Shown in pieces: positions 24,738-37,874 of a stretch of DNA of 64,000 bases (its first letter is position 1; each line of letters starts with the position of its first letter). A program made the position numbers and the translations under genes. A model generated the notes under the pieces. It saw only the letters and a program-made list of their open reading frames with translations, was not told the origin of the DNA and did no database searches. This DNA is from Rattus norvegicus (Eukaryota; Chordata; Mammalia; Rodentia; Muridae): NCBI RefSeq assembly GCF_036323735.1, contig NC_086036.1, positions 37,113,064-37,177,063 of the forward strand, given 5' to 3'.

Positions 24738-24809
24738 TGGGGGGATGGCGGCAATGGGGGGAGGGTGGGAAAGGGAACACCCATAAGGAATGGGAGGTGG
24801 GAGGGGGAT
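24738..24809 (+). other. G-rich polypurine tract in L1 copy 1 3' UTR
   Basis: Several runs of three or more G (GGGGGG, GGGGGGAGGG, GGGAGGGGG) within about 70 bp just before the L1 tail. Such tracts are a conserved feature of L1 3' UTRs and can form G-quadruplexes. The equivalent tract recurs in copies 2, 3 and 4. Confidence 0.7.
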
Positions 24810-24882
24810 GTTTGCCCGGAAACCGGGAAAGGGAATAACACTCGAAATGTATATAAGAAATACTCAAGTTAATAAAAAAAAA

Positions 24883-24898
24883 AGAAAATATAACTAAG
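24883..24898 (+). repeat. 3' target-site duplication of L1 copy 1
   Basis: 16 bp, AGAAAATATAACTAAG, directly after the A-rich L1 tail; matches 18451-18466 at 15 of 16 positions. Confidence 0.85.
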
Positions 24899-26244
24899 TA
24901 TCCTAGAGTGGTAGGTTCTAGAGCATGCACACACATGATGATCACCAGTGGCAGGAAAGTCACATGGAAGACTCCTAAAAGCCAGAAGAGCCCGAATGCA
25001 TATTTTAAAAATAGTACATCCAAAACATGGTTATGTGCTGTGACTGATACATTATGCAATTATTTTACAGTGCAACCTAATTCCTTACTTTAGAACCAAT
25101 GAAATAATAATCTTACATTTTGGCCTATGGACTCCATTCACCATAAAATTATTTAGTCATAAAAGGGAAAAGTTGACAAAGGTATAGTTCTCATGTGCTG
25201 TTGACTTGGAGCTGATGTTTCTGTGTAGCTGAAAGTGTCGAGAAATACAACATCATAAGCTAACTTCATGTTCATCCAGTTTTGTCATGAGCTTGACACA
25301 AATTGGAAGACAGCCTAGATGTTTGCTCATTGGCTTTCATAGCTGTCAGTCAGTTATAATTATCAACCCCACCGGACTTGAGCCAATAGGTTTTTCAGTT
25401 TTTAAAAAATTGATCAACATTCTATCTTGCTTACAGTGAAATGCAGACCTTCCCTGAAATGGCTGATAAATGAAAGAAACATATTCCTTTTAATTTGCTT
25501 AAAGATTCCATTGCAGAAAATAGGAGGTAAATTGTGGGTAAAGTGTGGATTTCTGAACTTCTCCTTCCTGTTTCCCATACAGCAGAGAGGAAGACAGAGC
25601 TCATCTATGAGCCTTCAGGTAAGCAACTAAGCAAGGGAAATATGCACCCATAGCATAACATTCCATTCTTATCCTAAGATCTGATGCAAGGGCGAGAGAA
25701 AAGGACTTACTGTACTCAGCAGTGCTCCTCCTATTCACACAGGAGGAAAGGGGAACAGAAATATGATCTTTCTGGATTTTAGTTCACTTTTAGGGCTCTC
25801 AAACAGAACAGCACATTTTGTTAGGGAGATAAAGTGGTCTTGGTCACTCTTTGAGACACAGCACAGGGTTGCTGTGTGGACTGAAAAGTCATGAAGCATA
25901 GTGGGGGGTCCTGAAGCAGTCCTGAAAACCTAGTTGTTAGGTGACACACCACAGGAGACTGATACATCAGAGATTGCCTTGTTCCCCAGGGAGGGGGCTC
26001 CTGCAGAGGGGTTCAGTGCAGATACAAAGATCACAGATGCAGGGAGTTAGTAGTGGGGGGAAGGTGCTATCCAGGATGGAAGGTGTTAGAAGGACCCACC
26101 ATGTGACCCAAGACTGAGGATGGAAGTCAGCAGGGCAGTGTTCTCAATGGTCAAAGAGGCCTCCAGTAGAGATAGTGAGAGAGATTAGGCCCAGTGCCAA
26201 GAAATGGAGCCAAAACAAAAAAAGGACATTTAGACTTTTCAGTT

Positions 26245-26258
26245 AAAAAGTCATCCAT
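26245..26258 (+). repeat. 5' target-site duplication of L1 copy 2
   Basis: AAAAAGTCATCCAT, matching 32428-32441 at 13 of 14 positions. Confidence 0.78.
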
Positions 26259-26799
26259 CACTCAAGCACCAGGTCCCCTGCAGTCCAGACACCGCCCAAA
26301 CCTGAAGGGATCCGGTCAAAAGCTCCCTGTACCCAAATCCCTTGGGAGGGAGAGCTAAACCTTCAGAGGGGCAGACACACCTGGGAAGCCAGCAGAGACT
26401 ACACTCTGCTGACATTTCTGACTCCAGCTGAAAACACCTAACACCATCTGGGACCCTGATGCACTAGAGGTTGGGGGTGGGGGGGAGGCAGAGCAGGCCC
26501 TCCTGGTTGTCGCCCTCATGGAGAGCTCAAAAGCAGCCCCCCAGGAGCAACTTCAGCCACGGGACCAGACCTTTCTGCTCCAAGTGACCTGCCTGGTGGA
26601 CTCAGGACACACACCCACAAAAACAGCTGAAGACCAGTAGACAGGAAAAACTACACGCCCGAAAGCAGAACACCCTGTTCCCATAACTGGCTGAAAGAAA
26701 ACAGGAAAATAGGTCAACAGCACTCCTGACACACAGGCATATAGGAAAGTCTAGCCACTGTCAGAAATAGCAGAACAAGGTAACACCAGAGACAACCTG

Positions 26800-27841
26800 A
26801 TGGCAAGAGGCAAGCACAGGAAGCCAAGCAACAGAAACCAAGACTACATGGCATCATCGGAGCCCAATTCTCCCACTAAAGCAAACAATGAATATTCAAA
26901 CACACCAGAAAAGCAAGATCTAGATTTAAAATCAGATTTGATCATGATGCTGGAGGACTTCAAGAAAGACATGAAGATCTCCCTTAGAGAAATGCAGGAA
27001 AACAGAAATAAACAAGTAGAAGCCTATAGAGAGGAATCACAAAAATTCCTGAAAGAATTCCAGGAAAACACAATCAAACAGGTGAAGGAATTAAAAATGG
27101 AAATAGAAGCAATAAAGAAAGGACACAGGGAAACAACCCTGGGTATAGAACAACCAAAGGAAGAGACAAGGAACCGTAGATACAAGCATCACCAACAGAA
27201 TACAAGAGATAAAAGAGAGAATCTCAGGAGCAGAAGATTCCATAAAAATCATTGACAAATGGTCCAAAACATACAGGAAATCCAGGAGTCAATGAGAAGA
27301 TGAAACCAAAGGATAACAGGTATAGAAGAGAGTGAAGACTCCCAGCTCCAAGGACCAGTAAATATCTTCAACAAAATCATAGAAGAAAACTTCCCTAACC
27401 TAAAGAAAGAGATGCCCATAAACATACAAGAAGGATACAGAACTCCAAATAGATTGGACCAGAAAAGAAACTCCTTCATCACATAATAGTCAAAACACCA
27501 AATACACAAAATAAAGAAAGCATATTAAAAGAAGTAAGAGAAAAAGGTCAAGTAACATATAAAGGCAGACCTATCAGAATCACACCAGACATCTCACCAG
27601 AGACTAAGAAAGCCAGAAGATCCTGGACAGTTGTCATACAGACCCTAAGAGAACACAAATGCCAGCCCAGGTTACTGTATCCAGCAAAACTCTCAATTAA
27701 CATAGATGGAGAAACCAAGATATTCCATGACAAAATCAAATTTATACAACATCTTTCTACAAATCCAGCCCTACAAAGGGTAATAAATGGTAAAGTCCAA
27801 CATAAGGAGGCAAGCTACATCATAGAAAAAGCAAGAAAATA
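26800..27841 (+). pseudogene. L1 copy 2 ORF1, broken
   Basis: Starts at MARGKHRKPSNRNQDYMASS and stays open for 151 codons through the coiled coil. It then shifts frame around 27155-27180 and carries a net 34-nt deletion near 27257 relative to copy 3, removing the coiled-coil end. The RRM and C-terminal coding remains are still recognisable on the DNA to about 27841. Confidence 0.9.
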
Positions 27842-27901
27842 ATCGTCTTGGCAACAAAACAAAGAGAAGAAAAGCACACAAACATAATCTCACATCCAAA
27901 T

Positions 27902-30900
27902 ACTAATATAACAGGAAAAAACAATCACTATTCCTTAATATCTCTCAACATCAATGGACTCAATTCCCCAATAAAAAGACACAGATTAACAAACTGGATA
28001 TGCAATGTGGACCCTGAATCCTGCTGCCTACAGGAAACACACCTCAGAGACAAAGACAGACACTACCTCAGAGTGAAAGGATGGAAAACAACTTTCGAAG
28101 CAAATGGTCCGAAGAAGCAAGCTGAAGTAGCCATTCTAATATCGAATAAAATCGATTTTCAACTAAAAGTCATCAAAAAAGATAAGGAAAGACACATATT
28201 TATCAAAGGAAAAATCCACCAAGATGAACTCTCAATCCTAAATATCTATGCTCCAAATAGGGCACCTACATACATAAAAGAAACGTTACTAAACCTGAAA
28301 GCACACATTGCACCTCACACAATAATAGTAGGAGATTTCAACACCCCACAAGCATCAATGGACAGATCGTGGAAACAGAAATTAAACAGAGACATAGACA
28401 GAATAAGAAATGTCATGAACCAAATGGACTTAACAGATATTTATAGAACATTCTATCCTAAAATAAATGGATATACCTTCTTCTTACCATCTCTTGGAAC
28501 TTTCTCCAAAATTGACCATATAATTGGTCATGAAACAGGCCTCAATAGATATGGAAAGATAGAAATAATCCTGTGCATCCTATCAGACCATCATGGGCTA
28601 AATCTGGTCTTCAACAACAAGGGAAGAACGCCCACATATACATGGAAGTTGAACAATGCTCTACTCAATGATAACCTGGTCAAGGAAGAAATAAAGAAAG
28701 AAATTAAAGACTTCACAGAATTTAATGAAAATGAAGGTACAACATACCTAATGGGACACAATGAAAGCTGTGCTAAGAGGAAAACTCATAGCTCTGAGTG
28801 CCTGCAGAAAGAAACAGGAGAGAGCATATATCAGTAGCTTGACAGCACACCTAAAAGCTCTAGAACAAAAAGAAGCAAATGAACCCAGGAGGGATGGAAG
28901 GCAGGGAATAATCAAACTCAGAGCTGAAATCAACCAAGTAGAAACAAAAAGGACCATAGAAAGAATCAACAGAACCAAAAGTTGGTTCTTTGAGAAAATC
29001 AACAAGATAGATAAACCCTCAGCCAGACCAATGAGAGGACACAGAGAGTGTGTCCAAATTAACAAAATCAGAAATGAAAAGGGAGACATAACTACAGAAT
29101 CAGAGGTATTTCGAAAAATCATCAGATCCTACTACAAAAGCCTATATTCAACAAAAGTCGAAAATCAGCAGGAAATGGACAATTTCCTAGACAGATACCA
29201 GGTACCGAAGTTAAATCAGGAACAGATAAACCATCTAAACAACCCCATAACTCCTAAGGAAATATAAGCAGTCATTAAAGGTCTCCCAACCAAAAAGAGC
29301 CCAGGTCCAGACAGGTTTAGTGCAGAATTCTATCAGACCTTCATAGAAGACCTCATACCAATATTATCCAAACCATTCCACAAAATTGAAACACATGGAG
29401 CACTACCAAATTCCTCCTACGAAGCCACAATTACTCTTATACCTAAACCACACAAAGACCCAACAAAGAAAGAGAACTTCAGACCAATTTCCCTTATGAA
29501 TAACGACGCAAAAATACTCAATAAAATTCTGGCAAACTGAATCCAAGAGCACATCAAAACAATCATCCACCATGATCAAGTAGGCTTCATCCCAGGCATG
29601 CGGGAATGGTTTAATATATGGAAAACCATCAATGTAATCCATTTTATAAACAAACTGAAAGAACAAAACCACATGATCATTTCATTAGATGCTGAGAAAG
29701 CATTTGACAAAATTCAACACCCCTTCATGATAAAAGTCCTGGAAAGAATAGGAATTCAAGGCCCATACCTAAACATAGTAAAAGCCATATACAGGAATCC
29801 AGTAGGTAACATTAAACTAAATGGAGAGAAACTTGAAGCAATCCCACTAAAATCGGTGACTAGACAAGGCTGCCCACTCTCTCCCTACTTATTCAATATA
29901 GTTCTTGAAGTTCTAGCCAGAGCAATCAGACAACAAAAGGAGATCAGGGATATACAGATAGGAAAAGAAGAAGTCAAAATATCACTATTTGCAGATGATG
30001 TGATAGTATACTTAAGTGATCCCAAAAGTTCCACCAGAGAACTACTAACCTGATAAAAACCTTCAGCAAAGTGGGTATAAAATTAACTCAAAAAAATCAG
30101 TAGCCTTCCTCTACATATAAGAGAAACAAGCTGAGAAAGAAATTAGGGAAACGACACCCTTCATAATAGTCCCAAATATTATAAAATACCTTGCTGTGAC
30201 TTTAACCAAGCAAGTGAAAGATCTGTATGATAGATAAGAACTTCAAGCCTCTGGAGAAAGAATTTGAAAAAGACCTCAGAAGATGGAAAGATCTCCCATG
30301 CTCATGGATTGGCAGGATTAATATAGCAAAAATGGCCATTTTACCAAAAGCGATCTACAGATTCAATGCAATCCCCATCAAAATACCAATCCAATTCTTT
30401 AGAGGGGTAGACAGAACAATTTGCAAATTCATCTAGAATAACAAAAAACCCAGGTTAGCTAAAACTATCCTAAACAATAAAAGGACTTCAGGGGGAATCA
30501 CTGTCCCTGAACTCAAGCAGTATTACAGAGCAATAGTGATAAAAACTGCATGGTATTGGTACAGAGACAGACAGATAGACCAGTGGAATAGAATTGAAGA
30601 CCCAGAAATGAACCCACACACCTATGGGCACTTGAATTTTGACCAAGGAACCAAAACCATCCAATGGAAAAAAGATAGCATTTTTAACATATGGTGCTGG
30701 TTGTACTGGAGGTCAGCATGACAAAGAATGCAGGTCGATCCATGCTTATCACCCTGTACAAAGCTTTAATCCAAGTGGATCAAGGAACTCCACATCAAAC
30801 CAGATACACTCAAACTAATAGAAGAAAAGGTGGGGAAGCATCTGGAACACATGGGCACTGGAGAAAATTTCTTGAACAAAACACCAATGGCTTATGCTCT

Positions 30901-31699
30901 AAGATCAAGAATCGACAAATGGGATCTCAAAAAACTGCAAAGGTTCTGTAAGACAAAGGACACTTTTGTTAGGAGAAAACGGCAACCAACAGATTGGGAA
31001 AAGATCTTTACCAATCCTACAATAGATAGAGGCCTTATATCCAAAATATACAAAGAACTCAAGACGTTAGACTTCAGGGAGACAAATAATCCTATTGAAA
31101 AATGGGGTTCAGAGCTGAACAAATAATTCAGAGCTGAGGAATGCCGAATGGCTGAGAAACACCTAAAGAAATGTTCAACATCTTTAGTCATAAGGGAAAT
31201 GCAAATCAAAACGACCCTGAGATTTCACCTCACACCATTGACAATGACTAAGATCAAAAACTCAGGTGACAGCAAATGGTGGCGAGGATGTGGAGAAAGA
31301 GGAACACTCCTCCATTGTTGGTGGGATTGCAGACTGGTACAACCATCTCAAAATCAGTCTGGAGGTCCCTCAGAAAATTGGACAGTGAACTACCTGAGGA
31401 CCCAGTTATACCTCTCTTTGGCATATACCGAAAAGATGACCCCACATATAACAAATACACGTACTCCACTATGTTCATAGCAGCCTTATTTATAATAGTC
31501 AGAAGCTGAAAAGAACCCTGATGCCCTTCAACAGACAAATGGATACAGAAGTTGTGGTACATCTACACAATGGAATACTACTCAGCTATCAAAAACAATG
31601 AAATTCAAATGGATGAAACTGGAAAATATCATCATGAATGAGGTAACCCAATCACAGGAAAACACACATGGTATCCACTCACTGATAAGTGGATATTGG
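27902..31699 (+). pseudogene. L1 copy 2 ORF2, broken
   Basis: The usual start ATG is lost (ATACTAATA where the others have ATATGAATA), although the frame is open from 27848 to 28837. The endonuclease domain (LQETH, GDFNTP, SDHHGL) is readable. An indel near 28748 shifts the frame; a nonsense TAA lies at about 29265, a TGA at about 29538, and further breaks follow. FADD survives as LFADDVIVYL. The terminal TAG has become TGG (31697-31699). Non-functional. Confidence 0.9.
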
Positions 31700-32273
31700 C
31701 CCAAATGCTGGAATTACCCTAGATGCACAGAACACATGAAAATCAAGAAGGATGACCAAAATGTGAATGCTTTACTACTTCCTTAAATGCAAAACAAGAA
31801 TACCCTTGGGAGGGAATAGAGAGGCAAAATTTAGAATGCAGGCAGAAGGAACACCCACTCAGAGTCTGCCCCACACGTGGCCCATACATATACAGCCACC
31901 AAACTAGATAAGATGGATGAAGCAAAGAAGTGCAGGCGGACAGGAACCGGATGTAGATCGTTCCTGAGACATGCAGCCAGAATATAGCAAATACAGAGGC
32001 GAATGCCATCATTAAATCACTGAACTGAGAACAGGACCCCTGTTGAAGGAATCAGGGAAAGGACTGGAAGAGCTTGAAGGGCCTTGCAACCCCATATGAA
32101 CAACAATGCCAACGAACCAGAGCTTCCAGGGACTAAGCCACTACCCAAATACTAAACATGGACTGACTCTGGGTTCCAACCTCATACGTAGCAATGAATA
32201 GCCTAGTAAGAGCACCAGTGGAAGGGGAAGCCCTTGGTCCTGTCAAGACTGAACCCCCAGTGAACGTGATTGT

Positions 32274-32352
32274 TGGGGGGAGGGCAGTCATGGGGGGAGG
32301 ATGGGGAAGGGAACACCCATAGAGAAGGAGAGGGTGAGGGGTTAGGGGGATG
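32274..32352 (+). other. G-rich polypurine tract in L1 copy 2 3' UTR
   Basis: Runs such as GGGGGGAGGG, GGGGGGAGG, TTAGGGGGATG; equivalent to the tracts in the other L1 copies. Confidence 0.65.
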
Positions 32353-32427
32353 TTGGCGTGGAAACCAGGAAAGGGGATAACAATCGAAATGTAAATAAGA
32401 AATACCTAAGTTAATAAAGATGAAAAA

Positions 32428-32441
32428 AAAAAGTCCTCCAT
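32428..32441 (+). repeat. 3' target-site duplication of L1 copy 2
   Basis: AAAAAGTCCTCCAT after the L1 tail, matching 26245-26258. Its first A residues overlap the poly(A), so the exact edge is uncertain. Confidence 0.78.
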
Positions 32442-32924
32442 TAGTGGGCAGCATGGTTAGACACACCTGTAATACCTTCGCAGAAGAGGCCAAGACAAGA
32501 GAATCACAAGTTTTGGGCAGCTATAACAGTCAGTGTCAGTGGGTCCTGACTAGATGAAGAAACCTGTAAGTAGCATTCCTCCTCTGTGGTGTCTGCTTCA
32601 AGCTCCTGCCTTGAGTTCCTTCCTGAGCTTATCTTGATAGCAGAATTGTAAGATAAAAGAAATTTTTTTCTTCCCCAAGTTGCTTTTCACAGCAACAGAA
32701 AATAAACATGGAGAATATATATCCACATATATAGTTATACAGCTAGACACTATCTCAAAAACAGAAAAATAAAAATTGGTGGGCTGGCATGGGAGGCCAT
32801 GTGTGGAGCATGTGCAAGTCTCTGGGTTCTATATCCAGCATTGCAAAAGAGAGGGAGGAAGGTGTAAGAGAAGAAAGGGGAGGGGAGGAGCTTGGGGAGA
32901 AAGACAGAGAAATCATTAGCATCT

Positions 32925-33235
32925 TATGCTGCTCAGGCTTCCAAAACCGAATACTACAGACTGGGTGGCTTAAACAACAGAAATGTGGCTTCTCATGTTT
33001 CTGAAGGCTGGAAAGCCCAAATGCATTGGCAGCACAGTCATTTTCAGAATGGATCCTCTTTCTGGCTTGCAGATGGCTTGCCTTCTCATTCTGTCATTAC
33101 ATGGCTGGGAGGACGCCAGCTCTCTGGTGTCTCTTCTTATGAGGGCAGGATCCCACCATGGCAGCCCTACCTTAGTGACTCCATCTGACCCAAATCATCT
33201 CTGCAAAGCCCGTCTATGAACATCACACCCTGGTG
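32925..33235 (+). mobile_element. Old MaLR/MLT1-like LTR fragment
   Basis: Stretches such as ACAGACTGGGTGGCTTAAAC, AACAACAGAAATG, TTTCTGAAGGCTGG and TCTGGTGTCTCTTCTTATGAG resemble the widespread mammalian MaLR LTR pattern. Diverged and without clear ends, so family and limits are tentative. Confidence 0.45.
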
Positions 33236-34610
33236 ATGAGCAGAAGACAGAAGGCAACTTTCAGCCTATTGGAAAAGGGGTTTTGGAGTAAATTGCTGGG
33301 GCAAGAAGCAAGACAGCAATGAGTTCTGAGCTCTCCCAAGAAAGGAGAGAACAGAGATGAGTTGAGAGGGTTAGCAAGGAAAGGCTGGTGTTACAAGAGT
33401 TGCTTATGGGAAAGAAATGATCTCATGTTCAGTTTGCTTAGACATCATTCTTTTTTCCTTCTGGGATCCAAAGTATTCTACGTTCATATTCGTTTCCTAT
33501 TTTCTATCCCATTATATAATCTCCCCAAGTCAAACTAAACATCTTTTAAAAGGCAGTCACAATACACAGAAGTGAAAAAGCACAGATTATAAAACAATGC
33601 CTGTGGTGTGCTGTTTAAAAGATTCAACAGAAAACATTTCAGAAGGAGATATACACAAAACGTTTGGTGTTTGCCCCTAGGATGTGGGATTTAGGATGCA
33701 GTCAGCAGGGATCAGTTAGGAAAACAAACTGTGCTAGAAGCTCAAGCAGACAGCATTGCATCCAGGCAGGTCTGTGCTTGCAATGCTGGTCGAAGAATAA
33801 GGATAAGACAGAGGTGAATGGGTGGTGGCCACCAAGAGCTGTCAGCCTTGTCACCCCAGCTCTGGTCTCTCTGTTGCTTCTGTTATATATCTGTTCAGAA
33901 CTTTGTGTCTGGCTAATCAAGGCAAACCCTTGCATCTTCATATCTACTGCCATTATCATGGCCTGGTGGGGATGGTTAATGTCTCTACTTTCTCCTAGAT
34001 CCATGTGGGCATATTTTATCACCAGACTGAAAGCAATCCAGGAAATACCAGAGAAAGGGGTCTGGAAAGTAGTCTTAGAGCCCAGAATCCCTTTGATTTT
34101 GAGGAAACAGAAAAAGAGCAGGGAATGGTAATTGGGCCAGAAGGCAGTCATTATAGTCTACACTTGATGACCGCTCAGTTACCATCAAATACGTCCTCTA
34201 CATCAGTTAAATTTCTCAACCACAACAGCAACGGCATCATTAGCCTTCTGTAATTGTCCCTCTCATCAATGGAATGAGTTCATCTGCTCCTCAAGATGGG
34301 AGAAGCACTTTATATCAGCTACCATATCTACTGTCAGAGGACCTCCTGTAGCCAATGGCAGACATGACTAGACACTGTCAAACCTAGCCACCAAGTGACA
34401 TGTTTCACTTCATATACAAGTAGCAGAAAATCAAGAGGAGAAACAAAATGTATGTATACAAAGCCAGAAAACGAAGTATACTTTAGCCACTGTTTCTACA
34501 ACTGGTCATGAGGCTGGAAACTTCCTTTTTGTTTTTTTCCTACTAGGAAATCTGTTTCTTTTGGCTTGGCCGGTACCTCACTTTAGTCATAATTAATTCT
34601 TTCATTCTTA

Positions 34611-34827
34611 CTTTTTTCAAGATTTACTTATTTTATGTATATATTTCCCTTTCATGTATGTATATACACCATATGGTATGTGCCTGGTGCCAATGGAAGT
34701 CATAGGAGATATCTGATCCCCCATACTGGAAGTAAAGGTGCTGTGAGTCACTATATAGGTTCTAAGAATTAAACTCATGTGGTCCTTAAGAGCAGCAAGT
34801 TTTCTTAGCTACCATCTCTCAAGCCCA
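34611..34827 (-). mobile_element. B2/B3-family SINE, minus strand
   Basis: Plus strand: CAAGATTTACTTATTTTATG, ATAGGTTCTAAGAATTAAAC, TTTTCTTAGCTACCATCTCT; a diverged reversed B2-type element. Confidence 0.75.
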
Positions 34828-35762
34828 GAATTAGTGTTTTCCCTAGTAAAGTATTTCAAAATCTTTATTCTTAAAAGGTCTGCCCCTCTATTGTCTTGCT
34901 CTAACCTATTAAGTTTAACTGTTAACAATTTCTAGCCAGTAGCCTAGCAAGTTCCAGGTTCCTAACACAATCCTAATTACCCACTGTGTCTCCCTCACCT
35001 GTCACTCCAGCCAATACAATAACTACTTTTCTTCCCTCTGTAATTCAATGGCATTCTAAGAAACATCAAATGCTAGTCTTTTCTGTCAAACAGCATAAAA
35101 CCTAATTAGGACAAGGAATTTAATTCATTTTCTCTCACCTTGTTAAGACTTTTATGCAAATCTTTTTATCTCTTCCCTTATAGACCTTTATATAAATGTG
35201 TTAGTACGCTCCACCCAATAAAACATTTATTTAACTACACTTTGTCCCTTCCTGCATCTCCTTTGCCTTGAATCTTGTGAAACTAACCAATGTTGAAAGA
35301 GTATGAGGTCAGATCCCAGATGGTGGGGAAAAGACAGTCACCACCTACATTGGAATAGAATCAAGTACACTTCGTGTGCCCATGTGCTTTGCCCACCCAG
35401 TTTGGTTTCTGATACATCTTTCTTAAAAAGACTATTTCTCCTTTGTTCCCATGTTCCTTCGTGAGACACCAACAGCATGGATACTCCAAAGAGCCATGTG
35501 GTTGACTGTGGAACCCTTATCCTGTTCTCCATACCTGTACATTCCCTATAGACTTGTCATCTACGAGAGCGTGATGATGCAAGGATGAAAACCAACATTT
35601 TTGGTGTAGGTTTTTGAAAGGAGAACTCAGAGTTGTTTGAGGATGAAGACATAGACAGTCCTTCCACTTCCCCCCTCCCTCTTTATCCTTGGCTATCACA
35701 AAAAGGATACTACAAACAGGTGCAGGTTTTACCTTACCTTAGGTTATTGAAAAGTAGAGGAT

Positions 35763-35961
35763 AAGGCTGGAGAAATGATAGCACAGCACTAAAGATCACC
35801 AGCTGTTCTTCCAGAGGCTAAGTTTGATTCCCAGCAACCATAAGGTGGCTTAACAACCATCGATACTGGGATCTAATGCCCTCTTCTGGCATGCAGGCAT
35901 ACATACAGATAAAGCATGAATATACATAAAATAAAATAAATAAATCTTAAAAAAAAAGAAG
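35763..35961 (+). mobile_element. B2 SINE, plus strand
   Basis: AAGGCTGGAGAAATGATAGC, TGTTCTTCCAGAGGCTAAGT, TTGATTCCCAGCAACCATAA, TGCCCTCTTCTGGC, tail AAATAAATAAATC. It is flanked by a perfect 10-bp duplication AGTAGAGGAT (35753-35762 and 35962-35971). Confidence 0.92.
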
Positions 35962-37612
35962 AGTAGAGGATTAGCTTCAGAGGCACTTTACTAATGTGAC
36001 AACCAGCCCTCTACACCTGGGGCATGTCAAGGTAGTTAAGAATTCATCCACCATGTGTTGTTCCTGGGGTTGCCACAGCAACAGGGAGTAGAGGAAAAAT
36101 ACAGTTCCACGAGTGCTGGAGGCTGGGGCCCTGCCTTAGCCTCTGGAGTTCAGAGCCAGGAAGAACCCAGTCTTACTGGCCCACAGAACACATAACTAGG
36201 TAAGGAATCCCCTCAAGGAGGAGCTAGCTTATTTGCATAATGAAAACAGGTAGAAAGTAACATGACATCTGCACAGATGTGAACTTCCTTTAAATCAGAG
36301 ATACTGACATGTCTTTATGGTCACATAGCTTACCATTTCCAAGTGAGTCAGTCTGGCTATTACATCAGTTTAAACATTTTGAGATAGAGCTGTTCCCTTG
36401 ATAGGTGCTGCACTTTCACAACCGACCACACCCATTCACTGTCACCTTCTTGAGTTTTTAAACAGCAAACTCATTTTTAATAGAAATTGTCACTTTGCCA
36501 AATGTTCTCTGTTAGGCTCTTTGAAATCTACTATTATCATCTCTTTGGGCTAAAATTTTCTTGTAGCTCATGTATTTCTAACCCACAATCACTCTGTGGA
36601 CCAGGATACAATTTTAAAACCTTAACGTTTTAAATTGGAACATGAAATTTATTGTGCGGCTCCAAGTCAATGTAAAATTTTCCATGATTTTGCCCAGAAA
36701 ACAGATGCCTGTCAGCATTCTCACCAAGAAGCCCCATCATTACTGCGACTCTCAGAGTTGGAACAAAATGCATCCAAAGTTTCCTGAGCCAGAGCTTCTC
36801 CAGGGAGGACTCAAAGTAGCTGCCTCTGAGAGTCTTTTAATTATGGCTTATGCAAATGCTTCATGAAAAGAGCATCCCTTTTCCAGGAAGGAATGCACCG
36901 GGATGTTCCCTGTCCACCAGAGTGAGCTCCTCAGCAAGTCCCCTTGAGCCACAGGGCACAGGCAGAGAACTGAGCACTGCGTGCTGCAGACTAAGGAGCC
37001 AAATAGACCAATAAGCCAGGGAGGTGAACTCCCTGACAGGTATCTTCAAAGACTGATAACGAAGCAAAACTTGAATATTTTGGTTCCAACTCTACCTCCC
37101 CTCTCTTCGCTAACTCTTCTCCTTCAGTATTCCTTTTAACCTTGGTTTTGTACCAGTGAACTGATGGGTCAAGCCTTGCCTAAGGAATTTAGTAAGAGGA
37201 TAAGTGTCTCCACTGATAAACTACTTGGGATAAGCAAAAAATACTAAAAGATTATCTAGAATCCTATATAATGCTTAGCCGTGAGCCACATTCATGAGGC
37301 TCAGAACCTCTAAGGGAGGTACAAAGTCTGGAGAGAATTTGGTGACCAAAGGAGGCAGGAAGGGCATCAGACTGTTGTCTGTCTCTAAGACTGAGAGACA
37401 TTCACCTAGAACTTGCTAATAAAGCACTTTGCTTGACTGCTGATTCTATACCCTTAGCAGAAGTCCACCGTGTCTACCTTCTAGGATGGTTGTGAGGATC
37501 AGAATCAGAAGAGGATAACAGAGATCAAGGCATATGGCTCACATAGTGACTCACAGGGGCTCTTCAACTCCACCACAACCAAGGACCAGCACAGGTTAAA
37601 TAGCAGCCATAC

Positions 37613-37755
37613 CTGATGGTGGTACCTTGCAAGCGGTCTATCTTCTTGTTGAGTTCTGCAATGATGCTGTGGAGCTCTGTGATGCGCTCCTCATAGCGGA
37701 GTGTCGTGCGTTCCTGAACATCTTCATGCTCTCTCATGAGGTGTGACTGCTCACA
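37613..37755 (-). CDS. Mcc: Mcc internal coding exon, CEQSHLMREHED... segment (143 nt)
   Basis: Minus-strand exon after a pyrimidine-rich tract and acceptor GGCCCTAG. It starts in phase 0 with CEQSHLMREHEDVQERTTL and continues through ITELHSIIAELNKK to end TTI plus two bases (AG) before donor GTATGG. It follows the LAKAQ end of the upstream exon exactly, as in MCC, and the AG joins the first base of the next exon to make an arginine codon. The peptide is highly charged with heptad leucines and isoleucines, consistent with continuous coiled coil. A full-length L1 (copy 3) begins 119 bp upstream of this acceptor, which is unusually close for an intact exon. Exon and phases are seen directly; MCC function is from family knowledge. 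Confidence 0.94.
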
Positions 37756-37860
37756 CTAGGGCCAAGAACAAAGAGGAGAAGACGGACATGTGGGTGTGTT
37801 GAGAATGATTTGGGTTTTGGAGAATGGTTCTGCATTTTATGGCTTCAATCCATCACTCTC

Positions 37861-37874
37861 AAAACTGGAGTGCC
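37861..37874 (+). repeat. 5' target-site duplication of L1 copy 3
   Basis: AAAACTGGAGTGCC, identical to 44292-44305 and to 44505-44518 after the adjacent B2 SINE. Confidence 0.95.

Larger units (their letters stand above)
18467..24882 (+). mobile_element. LINE-1 copy 1, rat type, full length but broken (about 6.4 kb)
   Basis: A complete L1 plan is visible: GC-rich 5' UTR, ORF1, ORF2, 3' UTR with G-rich polypurine tract, and an A-rich tail. It is flanked by a 16-bp target-site duplication with one mismatch (AGAAAATATAAATAAG at 18451-18466 and AGAAAATATAACTAAG at 24883-24898), so insertion was by target-primed reverse transcription. ORF1 has an in-frame TGA and a lost stop. ORF2 has repeated single-base deletions relative to copy 3. 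The element therefore cannot make functional proteins. It is antisense to Mcc, in the 21.9-kb intron. Confidence 0.95.
26259..32427 (+). mobile_element. LINE-1 copy 2, rat type, 5'-truncated and heavily mutated (about 6.2 kb)
   Basis: Begins partway into the 5' UTR (similarity to copies 1 and 3 is clear from ACACCGCC near 26287) and runs through ORF1, ORF2 and the G-rich 3' UTR to an A tail. A 14-bp target-site duplication with one mismatch is present: AAAAAGTCATCCAT at 26245-26258 and AAAAAGTCCTCCAT at 32428-32441. It is the most diverged of the four young copies, with many stops, indels and a 34-nt deletion in ORF1, so probably the oldest of the four. Antisense to Mcc. Confidence 0.92.
15668..37612 (-). 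other. Mcc: Mcc intron, 21.9 kb
   Basis: Intron between the CEQSHLMRE and EEDEYSEL exons. More than half is young L1: copy 1 (18,467-24,882) and copy 2 (26,259-32,427), both antisense to Mcc. It also holds a MaLR-type LTR (16.2 kb), an old LTR-like fragment (32.9-33.2 kb) and two B2 SINEs (34.6 and 35.8 kb). I see nothing identifiable in 16.65-18.45, 24.9-26.24, 33.25-34.6 and 36.0-37.6 kb; the last includes the donor side of the exon at 37,613. Confidence 0.85.

Noticed and set aside
33664..34151. Overlapping open frames of about 150 codons on both strands (33664-34131 plus, 33702-34151 minus)
   Set aside because: No recognisable domain, no splice or promoter context and neither product looks like a known protein; opposed open frames of this size occur by chance in 64 kb.
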